DNA of 64,000 bases from Ascaris suum (Eukaryota; Nematoda; Chromadorea; Rhabditida; Ascarididae): NCBI GenBank assembly GCA_013433145.1, contig CM024186.1:2046001-2110000 (forward strand). Direction: 5' to 3'. How positions within the stretch are numbered: the first letter of the stretch is position 1; each line of letters begins with the position of its first letter. Below are positions 1-13,693 of the stretch, in pieces. The position numbers were made by a program, and so were the translations under genes. The notes under the pieces were generated by a model. It ran no database searches, had not been told where the DNA came from, and saw only the letters and a list, made by a program, of their open reading frames with translations.

Positions 1-973
1 CAACAGTTGTTTTACTAGCATTGTCGTTGACCTGACATTGTTATTTCTTTGCCCAATATAAGATTGAGTTCAAGTTCCTTGTAATTCTTTTTTCCATCGT
101 TTATACTTTCGAACCTCTTTTTTTCTTATTTTTATAAGACTAAAGTGCTTTATAAAAGTGAATAATTTTCAAACGTTCTATTTCTTCGCTCTTTGCAAAG
201 CGTTTCTTCAGGCGCATTTTTATGATCGGTTGTTCTTAGTAGTCATTTAGGCACTTTACCACATATTTGCCTATTTAAGGAAATATTCATGTATTACATT
301 ATCAAATACTTTTTCCATGACCATTTTCAAATGTGGTCGGTTTCGTGCTAAAATTATTTGTGTTATAACTGTAATAGCAATTATTGAAATAAATGCAATT
401 CTTTCTGAAGCATTACTTATAATTTTTTTTAATATTTTTCATAATAGAAGTCAAAAATTTTCATTATGGAATTCATATAAAATGGAACTGAAATGCTAAT
501 AAAAAAGTATTTATTCATTTTTCTCATTGAAAATAATTCCTAAGGCTTTGAATTGCTCAATGATTTTTACGACTTTTTGGATCATTTGATAAGAGAAATG
601 ATATGATGATTATTTATACGAATATGATTATCGAATTCGATGCTTTTTTTTTTTGCTAAAATTCTATCTGAATACAACTGAAATCTATGCTCGTAGATAA
701 AAACTGAAGAAAGAAGTTTATTGTGGAATTTTTTTTTTTTTGCTAGCTCATTGAAAATATTTTTGCACACATTGCAACTTTGCAAAAATTCGTCTAAACT
801 CTCCATTGTATTCGCTAAGAGTGGTGGTTATTTCATTGCATAACGACACTTTTTTTTTGCACTTCTACTATGTTGTAAAATTTTTGCCGAGAACCGCTTA
901 TCCTCGTCTAAGTACATTACAAAGGATATGCATCTTTTCTTTCATTTAAAAAAAAATAGACGACTTCTTGAAT

Positions 974-1123
974 ATGATCAGTGCTTTGTATGAAGAAACG
1001 ACGAATAGCAGTCTGGAAGAAATCTTCCATTCTAAATTTAAAAAATGGAGGAGCAATAAATTATCTCCGGATGATGTAGCGCAATTTATCGGCGAATTTT
1101 ACAACGGACAAAAAAGCCATTAA
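974..1123 (+). CDS. Short unidentified ORF, possible terminal exon
   Basis: A 49-residue plus-strand reading with balanced composition (SSLEEIFHSKFKKW, SPDDVAQFIGEFYNGQKSH), open upstream to an AAAAATAG that could be an acceptor. An AATAAA lies about 365 bp past the stop (near 1485). It could be the last exon of a gene entering from the left or a chance ORF. I recognise no family. Confidence 0.25.
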   Translation: MISALYEETTNSSLEEIFHSKFKKWRSNKLSPDDVAQFIGEFYNGQKSH

Positions 1124-2086
1124 CAAGAGTCACTTAGTAAGACTGTTAAATTCGTAACGAGTGCTTTTTCCTAGCACCTGTTCTATAAGAATTATTAACT
1201 CAATAGATATACAGCAAACATCTCAGTTGTGTTATGTTCCAATTTAGAGGACAAGAAAGAAATAGCTGACGATAAATTGTCCTGGATTAGTATGGCTCAG
1301 TAATAGACGACGATTGTGAATATTCGCCTCATATGTATTTAGCCATCATGTAGTGCGCGGCAAGATGAACAGCTTGTTATTCATATTCATAAGCACATAA
1401 CGTGTTTTATAGACGAGTGTGAAAGATATTTAGCGCTCTAGAAAGCGCAACACCTCAAGAAATTTTGAGTTATGGAAATCGAGCCGAATAAAACGTTCAT
1501 TTATTACCACTATTAGTTTATTATTGTTCATATATTTAAATATCAATTAAATTTGAGTACTTTAGAAGGCGATAATTATTTTTATGCACTTTTGCATATG
1601 TAACTCGAATCTGTTTATGCATAAGATGATTAACTTATAGTTTATTCAATGGCATTCCTCTCGTTAGCTAATTTTATTGATTCTCACATGCACATACAAC
1701 CCAAATGAATTACGTCTATTCAGTGTTTACGTCAGCTCCGCCTTCTACATCCTCATATATGCAAATCACTCTTGCATTTACTTCCCTTCATTCTGAGTAC
1801 TTTAGCAGAAATTATGCATTAATTTTATCATCTTTTTTCTGCAGTATAGCTGTAATTAAATATTGGCTCCAAGCCAATTCCCACTATCTTTGACTACTTT
1901 CACTCGTTCATAGTTTTGTTTGATGATTTTTGTTTCGTGACTTCACTAGCTCACATCTATGTTTAAGGATTGTCAAAGGTTCTTGCGGCGATCGTGGCAT
2001 CTAAAATTACGTCTAGAGAACTTTATATTTTTTCAATTTAGAAACATCTTAGCAATGAAAAAAAGTGCGAAGACGAAACTATTTGC

Positions 2087-2190
2087 TTTATATTACTGTG
2101 CATATCACTCTATATTACTGTATATTAGTGCATACCATTATATATCCCTATATACTACTATACATTACTATATGCTACTGTATAAATACG
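2087..2190 (+). repeat. Degenerate TATATTACTG repeat
   Basis: About ten loose copies of a TATAtTACTg-like decamer run together. Confidence 0.6.
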
Positions 2191-5100
2191 ATAAGCTATA
2201 TTAGCCATATTTTGTGATCACTGCGCTCGGGGTTGTCATCCATACAACGGTTGAGATTAAAACAACCTTCCACATGTTAAACCTTGTCGACGTATAAAGT
2301 ATAGTCAGCACAATTTTAACACCTTAATAGAAGTGATTCGCAAGGTATTCCTTCATATGCATTAGGTTTACACTTGCTCTTTTTGTTGTTCAAACTTAAC
2401 TTATGCAATATCACCTACACCTAACTATGCTCAATTCCGCATCTAAGCGAAAATCGATTACAATATTACTGCTATAGTAATTTTGCGCATATTATAATTG
2501 CTTATACATTCAGAGTGATCACTATATGCTTAAGGTTAAGCTCCACGATATATATAGGAAAACAAACTATCTATGGGCGATCCTCTTATTAATACTGTAA
2601 ATTCCTTTCCAAATATTGTGGGTGAATTTTGAATTCCTCTGAAATGTTAACGTTCTACGAATCGATCAAATAAACAAACTTACGATTATTGAGTAAAGTG
2701 CTTTACCGTATTTCTTTAAATACAGCGACAGATTCCTTATATTTCTCGTTAAAAATGATGGCCAACATCAAAAACGCACTGAAATTCTAGAAAATATAAA
2801 CGTTTAATATGTGTTCTCTTTTATTGGAATTGCTTTCCGACAATGTTGGCATAAACACATTAATATATTCGTACGCGAAGTGCTTATGAAACGATGTTCA
2901 TCCGTTGTGATATATTTTCACGAAGACTAATTGACAAAAGAGTGGAGGGAAGGGAGGAGACGAATGGGGAGGGGCTCGGATGAATTTTGAGATCCATCGT
3001 TAGTTGTTGCTTAATTTTCTGCTTATCATCTTTAGATAATCTCATTTATCATCAGTGATTCTCATTACTGAGAGAATTTAGGAATCGCTCAAATCTATCC
3101 TCTTCTATTCGCTCCTATCAACTGTTTCCGAATGATTGCCATATTATTGTTCATTTTATTTAAAAATTTACTTGTAATTCTAATATTTATATTTTCATTA
3201 TAAATTTCAATCTTTGAAAAATGATATATCATCAAATAAATAAATAAATAAATATTTTTGCTTTTCCTTTGGACTCTTTTTTTGGCCGCTTTCCAACTTC
3301 AATTCATCAACAACTGTTTCTACCATTTTTTTTTCGCATTTTCAAAGAAAGTAGATGATATAATTTCCATATTTGCTTAAGCATGAGACGAATGACACGA
3401 TAATATAAATATTAAATGAAATGAGAGAATATTTTTCCGTTGAACTTCTTGAAATAAAAGTGAATGAGTTAATTTATATCCCACTGCTAGATGATGACGT
3501 CATTTTTTCGTTGAATTATCGTACAACTAATAACTTCATAGTGTGGAAGAAATTTTATTCAAAGATTTCAGCTTCTTGATTTAATATTGATTTCGAAATA
3601 AAAATATTTGCATTCATTAGATAACATCAGAGTCTAGTCAATAATGCGATAAATAAATCATAGCGTTGTCTTATAAACATGAGTTACTTAAGTATATTAA
3701 ATGTGGATACTAGAGGTATGGATGAATGGGTAAACGTGGGTAATAACGTGTAAAAATGAGTGCAAATGTACACAGATATTAACTGATAAAATGCTAACGG
3801 AGTACTCTAAGTTTAATTTTAAGCTCTAAGATATTGGAAATAATTGAATGAATTGAGTAAACTATTGTCCGCTTAAGCATATAAATAAACTTTTAAAACC
3901 AGTCTCATGCTAGTATAGCTTTCCTCCTGCTTCAACCTTTATGAAAACATTGATGACGGCATTTTCAACAGTCTACAGAATCGATAAAAATTGACTAACC
4001 TATTGCAATCAGTGATACTTGTTCCAACGAGCACGAGCAAAATTCGATCCCATTTCTATCTCAACTCATCAATTCATCTACGCGTATTTTATAGTTTTCA
4101 CAAAAATTTTCCATATATTTTCTCCTATTTCACTTTAATTTCGCTCTTTTATATTCAACCAATAGTTATGAGTATTTAACAGGAAGGGACTTATTCTTTC
4201 GTGATGTAAATAGCGTCAAATTTTTGACTTCACTTAAGCGTTGAGATATTATTTTAGTAAATCTTAAATTCAAAATTTTTTCCACATTTGACGCCGATCT
4301 TTTTCGATCATCGAAGCTCAAGTGCTACTATGGTGGACGAGAATTGTAACTATAGCCATCGATCGACTAAATCGATATTGATAACGATATTGAGATATAG
4401 CATATCTTATCTTCTCATATGTCTACCATTACCAATTTGAAGCACAAAAGTGGTACTCTTTCATTCCTCTTTCCTTCTTTTAATCATATTCCGCATTCCT
4501 TCCAACTTCCCCATCCCCCCTTCCCCCCGCCCCCGCAATGTGTTCCCACCTCGCCGCCACTCTCCCTTCGCGACTGCTTAAATTTATTGAATGCTTTAGC
4601 ATCATTTTATTCCACGCTTCCTAGATAATAACTAGAAATATAACACCGTGAGAAGTGATTGAAGAAGTCACGGAAAAGTGACCACAGAGAGTCCTGCATA
4701 TTCGTTATCACGCAATAATCGAAAGTAAAGAAATCAATGAGTTTACGCTTTATATGAGCAACTTTTCCGGAGGAGTTTCTTGCGAATAAATTTGAAAAGC
4801 CCTTTATTGAATATATTGCATTTTGTGGACTATTTTAAAATCTAATCTGCATATTATAAGCGAACAACCGACCTCTTGCTAAAAGAAGTTTTCAGTTAGT
4901 GCCAGATATTTCTGAGTATAAATTTACCCATTTCAAGTCAATCGGTGAAAGCTGTCAAGTATTATGATCATATCTCTTCTACAATAACTGCAGACTCGAA
5001 ACAAAAAATCTGACATAAAAATGCATTAATTGTACTATGATAGCGCACTTATTTTCTAGAATTACTCCTTGCTAATCGCTTAGCTATTGTTAACATTGAT

Positions 5101-7195
5101 ACCATGATATACCCCGTTAACTGCTCTCCTATTTTAGCATAAAAATGTTATTTGCAACTGTATTGTTGAAAAAGTTCACTTTCAAGATAAGACAACATAT
5201 GAAAATTGCTCTACCCGCGATGCAATTGTTCAGTGGATGACCTCAACGTCGACTCTCACGGTTATCGATCATTGATCACTATTGCTATCACCTTCGCTTA
5301 GTTATCATTGCCTCATTTTTACTTATGCGAATTTTTATTTTAGAATTTTCGAATATACTTTGTCTCCTAACTATAGTTTGAATATTTAAGTTCAATATAT
5401 AGTACAATATACTTGAAATTTTACTATTCTTTATTATTACTTGCTTCTACTGTTGGATAATTCTTCACTATTATATTTTAGTATAACTCTCTGTACGATT
5501 TCTCGCCTAGTATGTGCCACATTTAAAAAAAACCTTTATTTTCCCTCTACTTAAATTTAACGATAATTTTCATGATTATTACTACTATATCTATGGTAAT
5601 AAATCTCCACTTTTGTTTCATTTTAAGTTTCTTTAGTTAATGATATTTCAATATATCGATTTTGCTTCACATCACTTAACACTGCATTTCACATAGGCTT
5701 TCGAAGGTAAATATTTTTTACGCATACCCACAGTTATTATAATTGTGCTTTATATAACAATTTAGCTTATAGGATACTTATGGCTTAACAACTTGTGAAC
5801 TTACATAGGTAAAGGTTTGTTTGCAGTACTGAATTTATTAGTCGTTTGTTTCGTGTATCTTTAGCTCACATTTACCTTTAATGCCTTGTAACTGCTCTTC
5901 GCACGCATCTTTCTTTCTGGGGTCTTGAGCTATAACTTTCTGGGGTTACCTGTAGACTATGTGATGGAGACTGATGCTAGAAGAGACGCAACTTTCGCAT
6001 CCGAAATGTCTATTATTGAAAAAAGTGGGCCTTGGCGATAAGGTAGGAGCTAGAGCTTGTAATTTTTGTATGCAATATGCATTTTTAATATGCATTTCCA
6101 TTTCTTTTGTCTTCTATTTCTTTTTCTCTACGCGCAATTAGGTTGCCTATGAAATCGCTCGTACTAACAGGATTATGCATATCGTTCTGATGATAGCCAG
6201 CGCATAATCCAGGTGCATACGTCAATGGATAAAAGCCGAAACGTGGTCACCTTTTATTCTAATAGGCATTTTATCTACGTCTTTTTTAAATCTTTTATCC
6301 TGTCTTTTATCCACATCTTTTATCTCTAACTCCTGCATTTTTATTATCTAGTCTTCCGATAGTGATGTGCTACTTCTAATTTTGCGCTCGTGAAATGTTT
6401 TTTCCAACATTTATTTCCCTAACTTTGTTTCTCTCACACCGGAATTTTTCAAATTGGTTTCTATGCAAGTTTTTTTTTAATAATATATGTTTATAGCGGT
6501 CTTTTCTTTATCATATATTTATTCAACTATTCATGCAAATCTGTTTAATTTACTGCTTTATCAGCTCACCTCCTATTACATTTTGATAACCTTCTGGATA
6601 GATTTTATTAGTTTAAATGTTTTATTTAATTAAATACAACTATTGCAAATATAATTAAGCATACCTTCATTTGTTTCCTGTCAAAGATAATTCGGCGACT
6701 TCAAATGTCTACCTATTCATTTATTTTTCAACATTATAATACCTCATTAAACACTTATCTATTTGTTTTTATCGTTACATAACGTTTAAATATTCTATAA
6801 AATTTTCATTGCGTTTCTTATACTTCGTTCCTTTCTTCTTCTTTTTTTTTTTTTTTTTGAAAAATTGAAAAACTGTACTATTAAGGTATGGAGATATGAT
6901 AAGCATACGGGTATTGGTAGTGATGTATTGCCGATGCACAGATACGAAACAGCCTTTATCGGTTCTATTGATTGCATCATAAGGATGAATGTGTTCTTTT
7001 GGATGTCTTTCGATTCGATGCAACTCAGTTTTTACACTAAACTTCCTCGCTGCTTTCAATCACAAATATAAACTCATTGCAACGATGACTGTTGAAACAG
7101 TTATGTCTACCTTGAATTATTAGTCAGCATTTAAATGTGATGGAGACGTTATCAGCTTGCAACTTATATGCTAAAATTTGGTGTTGACTCCCTCT

Positions 7196-7209
7196 CCCCC
7201 CCCCCCCCC
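7196..7209 (+). repeat. C14 homopolymer
   Basis: A pure C run in AT-rich surroundings, one of only two C runs on the plus strand. Confidence 0.97.
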
Positions 7210-7499
7210 TTCCACCCTGCAATGTTCTCATTATCAGTACAGAGTTTCAGTAGATGAACCAGGAATTCCGTCTTCGAACTGTTGGTAAATATGGCCACAA
7301 AACATGGTCACAAAAATAAAATTTACAGTTACATTCAAATTTCTTTTCCAAGTGGTATACGGTAATTAAGCAATGGGCTATAATTGCAGATAATTAAAGA
7401 AGAAGAAAATTTCAGTTACCCTCTAATATTCTTTCATGATTTCAAACAACAACATTAATGAATAGGTCTTATTTAAAAGGTTTAAAATTAAAACCCCGA

Positions 7500-7567
7500 T
7501 TGGTTTAATAGGTTTTTTTTTCGATATTTTTCAACAATGGTTTTAAAAAAAAACCTTAATCAACCAA
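7500..7567. repeat. Imperfect inverted repeat (hairpin)
   Basis: The arms TTGGTTTAATAGG-T9 (7500-7521) and A9-CCTTAATCAACCAA (7545-7567) pair with few mismatches around a 23-base loop. It could be a small MITE-like relic or a chance hairpin. No target-site duplication is evident. Confidence 0.6.
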
Positions 7568-9243
7568 CAAAACAACCATATTCGGTGGAATTTATTAGTG
7601 AGTGAATGTGGTGGGCATTTTTTGATTAATGTTCTCAATGCTACGAGAAATATTGTTTGCTGAATGAACAAAAGCAATACGAATTGTAGACAATAGTTGA
7701 TAGAATGTGTTGTACAATCGTTTGCTAGCCGAAAATGTTTTATCTCTCATCAATAATGATCAATTTCTTTCGTTGTTTTTCTTTTCACTTTTGCTTTCAT
7801 CATTTTTTTTTTCTTCAAGTAAAAATTGCACTGTGGCTGTTTTTTTTTTTCGTTTGGGAAAAAATTCTCTGCATTCTGTAAAATTCGATCGCTTTGTAGA
7901 GTTTTTTTTTCATTCGTTTATTTATGAGCTATATTTATTCTTTTTTTTTGTGAGAATTTATCTTGCTAGTTTGTTCAAACTCTCAAAACAAAACTGAAAA
8001 AAAAAGTTGCAAACGTAGAGAAGCCACTCAGAAACTGAAGATCATAGAAGGGTTAAGAGTTTAATTTCTTAATCCTCCTTTCCATTCCTTCTTTTTCCTT
8101 CTTCCCTCCTCATCGGAGGAATTAGTGAGTCTTTTTGTTTTCAAGCATTCAATACGTTCTAGAGGCTTCGCTAAAAGTTGTTATTGCTATCGCTCTTATG
8201 TTATCTCTCATATAATTCCCTCTTCTTATACTCGTCTGCCATGCTGTCTCTCTTATAAACATCGTTTTGATGCAAACGTTTGCTAGTAATTCCAGAAAAT
8301 AGGCAAAAAGCAGTAAGGTGTTGGAAATTCTTACCTGACGAACCCTTCCTATCCTTTCCCTCGGTTGCACTACTAGTTACAGTCTCTGTAATATTTCCAG
8401 AACGTTTTGAGACGTATTCGTTTGTTAAAAATTTCATATCAGAAATTTCAAGACCACAAATCACACTGCTATTAGAACATATTCAGTACATCTTCATACC
8501 TGCAAAAAAAAAATTATTGAAGGGGAAACGAAAAGCTGGATTTTGGTACATCTTTGCACTGGACAGATAATTATACTATTTACGAAAGTTTGAGTTTTAC
8601 CAGAAATATCTCAAAATGTTTTAGCACTAAAATTTCACCTCTGTAATAAACTACCGTTTTTGATAGGAAACAACTTGTTATTCTTTTCAAGGCGCGATTT
8701 TTTTTTTTTTTTTGGAAGTTAGAGAGTTCGGTGATTTGCACCTTCACAGTTACATCCCATTCATGAATAGTTTCAGGTTCCTATTCATTTGATTAATACA
8801 TCTTAAAATCCTGATTATAAGAAGCTACCTGCAAGGTGAGACTCTCCTTGTATCTAAAATGAGGATGCGGAAATTGTTACCTCTCCCCTCTCTTCTCGCT
8901 CTCTCGAATAAATAACATACTTCTCTTCCCACATACTTCTTTTCTTATATATGTTTCTTAAATTATGTGTCTTCCTTAAAAAGTTAAAAAAATCATCTGG
9001 CCCAACTACTGACTCAAGCTTTCATGATATCACGCTCTACGCAAATTAAACTTCCTTTGTTTCACTGACCATATTTATTACTTATTGATAATAGCGTATA
9101 ATAGTAATATTTTAGCGCATTGTTTAGCTCATAAAAATATAATGTTTCCACTTTATCACTATAGATGCTAAAAATATCCAAGAAGAGAAATGTAGTTATT
9201 TAGGCAGTTAAGTGCCAAAAAAGTTGGCATTATCCGAAATGAA

Positions 9244-9528
9244 ATGAGATCCACTTGGTATTATTCAATATGCTCAGGAATTTCTCAATTAAAATCATAT
9301 ATCAAGTTTATGTCACACCCAAATGCTATTGTTGAAAAATGCGCTCATTTCATCGAAATCCACTATTCGCACATATCTGACATTATTACATACATAGAAA
9401 TAAGATCATCAAATCTAAAAAATTATAAAAAGGAAGAATATCTAAATGTACTAATAAGATATGCGGTTTTCACGTTACTAGAATATCTACTTTTTCCATT
9501 GCAATCATGCTTCGGTGTTCACACCTGA
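9244..9528 (+). CDS. Unidentified 94-codon ORF
   Basis: An intact plus-strand frame with an amphipathic, helix-rich reading (AIVEKCAHFIEIHYSHISD, NYKKEEYLNVLIRYAVFTL). No signal peptide or motif is seen, and I find no good acceptor or donor bounding it. It includes one copy of the AATGCGCT-type core described in the findings. It may be a decayed or single-exon gene, or chance. Confidence 0.22.
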   Translation: MRSTWYYSICSGISQLKSYIKFMSHPNAIVEKCAHFIEIHYSHISDIITYIEIRSSNLKNYKKEEYLNVLIRYAVFTLLEYLLFPLQSCFGVHT

Positions 9529-11640
9529 GCTAAGCGCAAACGGATAATTGAGAAGGGAGAGGGTGGCCTATAAAAAGATGAGTATATTGGCAGCAGTTTG
9601 GCACTACTTCTCAATTTCACTTATTTGTAATGACAAATATTTATAAATACACGTCAAAAGGGAGGCATCTTCGAAAAAAAAAGCCGCAGAGATTACACTT
9701 GAAGTATTCCTTTTTTTTTTCTCAGCAGCATAGTATTGAACCATAAGAGTATCGAACATCAAATGGAGCAATCAAGGAATGGTCATGATGTCAATCTCAT
9801 TGTTGGCATAAGTGTACAGCAAATCTCCCAACTCTTGATCGCTATCAAGAATATATTAGTTAAAAATTTCCAACTATATAATGAATGAAATAAAATTGCA
9901 TTGCAAGCATGACAACATAGAGGTTGAAAAAATTGTTGAAAAATACAATAGTGAATTATAGAGGAACCTCTTTGAAATTAAAAAAAAAAAAACTAAAAAT
10001 TTGCTTTTTTTTATTGATCGGCTGTAAATAACTAGTTGGTCATTTATTCAAATCTCTTGTGTGCTTAGATATTTTTTTAAAAAAAGTCTGAGATAATAAA
10101 ATAAAAAGAAACTGCAAAAGAGATTATCTAAAATTGAAAGAGAGAATGAGCGAAAGTAGTGAGTGATAGTACGATGAAATGTTTTTCATCATGGAATTAA
10201 TTTTAACTGTTTTTCTCAATTTAATTTTTTTTCTTTTCATCTTTTTAGCAGGTGCTTTCTTCCATAAAAATTCCCCTCTCTTTTCGACTTTTTTTTTTCA
10301 TTCAAAAAATCTTTCTTCGTACTCGTAATTTCCCATAATGTTTTCTTTCCCACTAGAGAATCTATTATTTCTTCGCATAGGAATATTTTTTTCCTTTGTT
10401 TAGCAGATAAATAACCTATAAATTGAAATATAATCTATCCTTCCTATCGGTTTTTTTTTTCAATCGTTGCATTCGAAAAAATTCAAGTTGATTTACGTCT
10501 GTGCTGCTGAGAAAAAGTGCTTGATTGGGAATGCCAATTTTCCCCTTGCGGACATCGTTGCAATTGAGTTGTCTCCTCTCATCAAAGAATATTTGATGTA
10601 ACGTCCCACTTTACTTAATATGATTTCAGCGTGCATAATCAACGTTTATTAATTATTCTGACGTTTATCCATTAGGCACTCACAACGACGTATTTCATTC
10701 TAGTTTGCTAGTAGGTCAATATTTCAGTTCGAACGTTGTAATGAAAAGAATAACATAATTAAAAGGTGTGTTGGGGAGGGGGGGGGGAGCAGGTGGAGGA
10801 ATGAAATTTTCGAGGTTTTTGCAATCATTCGACGCTATCTAAGCCTTCGGACATTATATTCCCATCAAAAATTTTCAAAGCAGTTGCCAATATGACGAAT
10901 ATGAATGCTAATTTTTTTCATGACAGCTCTAACATTTCACCGATCGATATCTGTTTCGGGTATTCTCAATAAAGCACCCTCTTCCCTCTCCCTCCCACCC
11001 CCCAGGTAGCTGATGGAAATCTGAGACCAGAATTTTTGGGTCCTTAAGTCAGCCCTAGAGGTTAAAGGGGCTCCAAATTTTGCATCATTCTCAGACCACC
11101 GACTTATCCTGAATTTTTTTTTCCGAAATTATTCCGCATTAATTATATTAATGAATTAATCCATCGCAAAAGTCAAACGAAACTTTCGTTGGTGATTGCA
11201 TCATTTATTCTGTTCAGCATCGAGGAAACATTGCTACTTCCACTGCTGTCGATTACTGCGAAAAGGATATATCATATTTTACTGCAGGAATTTCTCTAAA
11301 TTGAAGACTACTAAAATTACATAAAGATCTAATAGAGCAAACAAAGAGATGCTTAGATGAGTATATTTGAAGAGTTTGAGAATAACCGTTTATAGTTGTA
11401 TCAAGGAGGTTATATCCGATTGGTGGCACTCATTTCCCTCGGGAACCTATCAAATTTTCAACGATGGCCGATCCTTTCGCTTGATGTGTGCAATTTCCGC
11501 CCCATTTTCACATATATTGTCGCCTTCTGTGGGTCTCCTACTCTTAAGACATTTATCATCTGCGTATCATATGCATTTTTTATCTCAGTGGATTTCTTCT
11601 TGAATCCTTACTTATATTTAGTTTTATTAGCATATATAGT

Positions 11641-11800
<160 letters not shown>

Positions 11801-12246
11801 CTTACTTAATATGCATGGAATTTAATTCCAGCATGTAGTAAAAAGTAGAAATTAAAGTCACTCAGGAAGCAACAAATTGAAATAAAGTGTAAAGATATAG
11901 TATTTGCAAAAATATATATCGAAATGCTTGCGAATTTGAGAAAATTTAAATTGCAACGATATCTGAGCTAAATCAAACTACCTTAGTTAATAATTAATTC
12001 TTCAATTTCATGCAAATGTTGAGCAGGTGAAATTTTCATTTTCATACTTTTTCTCCAAAAATTTTCTTCAATTTTTCATTTTTCATTTTAATAGTTTTTT
12101 CTGAAATCTCCAAACTGATTTTCCAAAAAAAAAATTTTTCAATAACTTTTCAATTTTCGTACAGATGAAATTGGTCTTATTCGGAAATTAATTTGTGGCA
12201 ATTTCATTTGTCTAGTTCTGTTGAAATGAAACGAAAAAATCTCATA

Positions 12247-12453
12247 TTAATTGTCATATTTCGTTCGCATTTTTTTGTTGCACACATACTCTTCGTTGGT
12301 GGCAAAACGAATATTATGAATCAATCGTAAAGCTTTATTGAAATTCTTTATTTGAAATTGTTGCAGCATTTTATTTAAGGAGATCAGTTCAAACGCTTCC
12401 ATTAAATGAACGAGAATCTTAATGACATTGTTTTCCTCAAATCTGTCTGCCAC
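12247..12453 (-). CDS. Unidentified short ORF, possible terminal exon
   Basis: The minus-strand frame reads NVIKILVHLMEAFELISLNK and NFNKALRLIHNIRFATNEEY, strongly helical, to a TAA. Possible acceptors (GTGGCAG, GACAG) lie at its 5' side. No family is recognised. Confidence 0.2.
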   Translation of the reverse strand: MADRFEENNVIKILVHLMEAFELISLNKMLQQFQIKNFNKALRLIHNIRFATNEEYVCNKKMRTKYDN

Positions 12454-12708
12454 TTTTCCTCGTATTTCCCCATCCCCTCCACTTTCGTTCCCTTCCTCGC
12501 GCTTTGGTTTTCACATTGCACAGCCTGTATTGCATTTTGCGTTTTATACGAATATTTATTTATCCAGCTGTTTCTTCAATTTTGATAAAATTTTTCAATG
12601 GTTCGAGTTGTATACCGTTTCCAAATGATAATGCAATCCTATGCAGTAACATTTATGTCATTTCTTAATTCCCCTCATTTATGAAGAAGTTTCATTTAAT
12701 CTCATTAT

Positions 12709-12857
<149 letters not shown>

Positions 12858-13670
12858 ACACTCAAGCGCTCTTGAGAAAATTTATGTTTATAGTTGTTAG
12901 ACCATAAATACTCCCTTCCCTGAGCACCAACGACAGGGGATTATATCAGCGACGCCATACCGCATGGTGTCGTGGTGTTTTGACGCTTTTGGTCGCTTTC
13001 TGTCAGCTTATTTAGCATTTACTTTCCGGCTTCACTGCGTAACAGATGCGATGGCATTTTGAAAGAAAGCGTAAGATTGGGGAAGAAAAGTGAACGACGG
13101 AGAAATGGTCGAATAATTTATGAGAAATGTTTATAAATGAGAAATCGAAAGTCTGGTTTACCATGTGTTTAAGCTAAAGCTTTATCACTTGAAATAATAT
13201 TTTATGCAGTTCCAATATTCTAGCCGTAAGCACAAGTTTTTCTCAAGCGGTTAGATAGAGAAATTCATTTGATTTATTTGCAATGTTATGTTATTGGTTA
13301 TTTTTGGTAGCGGTCGGTATGTCATCGATTGGATTTTTGAGTGCGCTTAATGCGCTTTCATCGTCAATCATAAAGATAGAAAGATTGCTGGAAAGGCTAT
13401 AGCGAGTGGGTTTACATCGGAACTGCATCGCATAGAGGCAATTTGTGACTAGCAGATGCTCGGCTTAGAACGTTGACGTTGCGTTTGAGTGCATTGATCG
13501 AATTCGGAAAGCTAATTTGAATTGATTAGTGTGCATCTTCACTGCGCATTTCGACACCTTCTTGCTGCACTTTGCTGCATTCACTCGCTCGCATGCTTTT
13601 CCCGTTGATTTAAATCACATGCCGCCGTATTCGCTCTCTTCTATCTCCCAAAACTTTCGGAAATTGAATG

Positions 13671-13693
13671 GCTTTCTTTCTTTCTTTCTTTCT
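13671..13693 (+). repeat. (CTTT)n microsatellite
   Basis: Five and a half tetramer units. Confidence 0.93.

Larger units (their letters stand above)
1124..9243. other. No gene recognised
   Basis: About 8 kb of AT-rich sequence with T/A homopolymers, the decamer repeat at 2.1 kb, a TCTTTTATCC repeat near 6281-6326, a C14 run and one hairpin. I see no exon with both splice signals. Confidence 0.6.
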
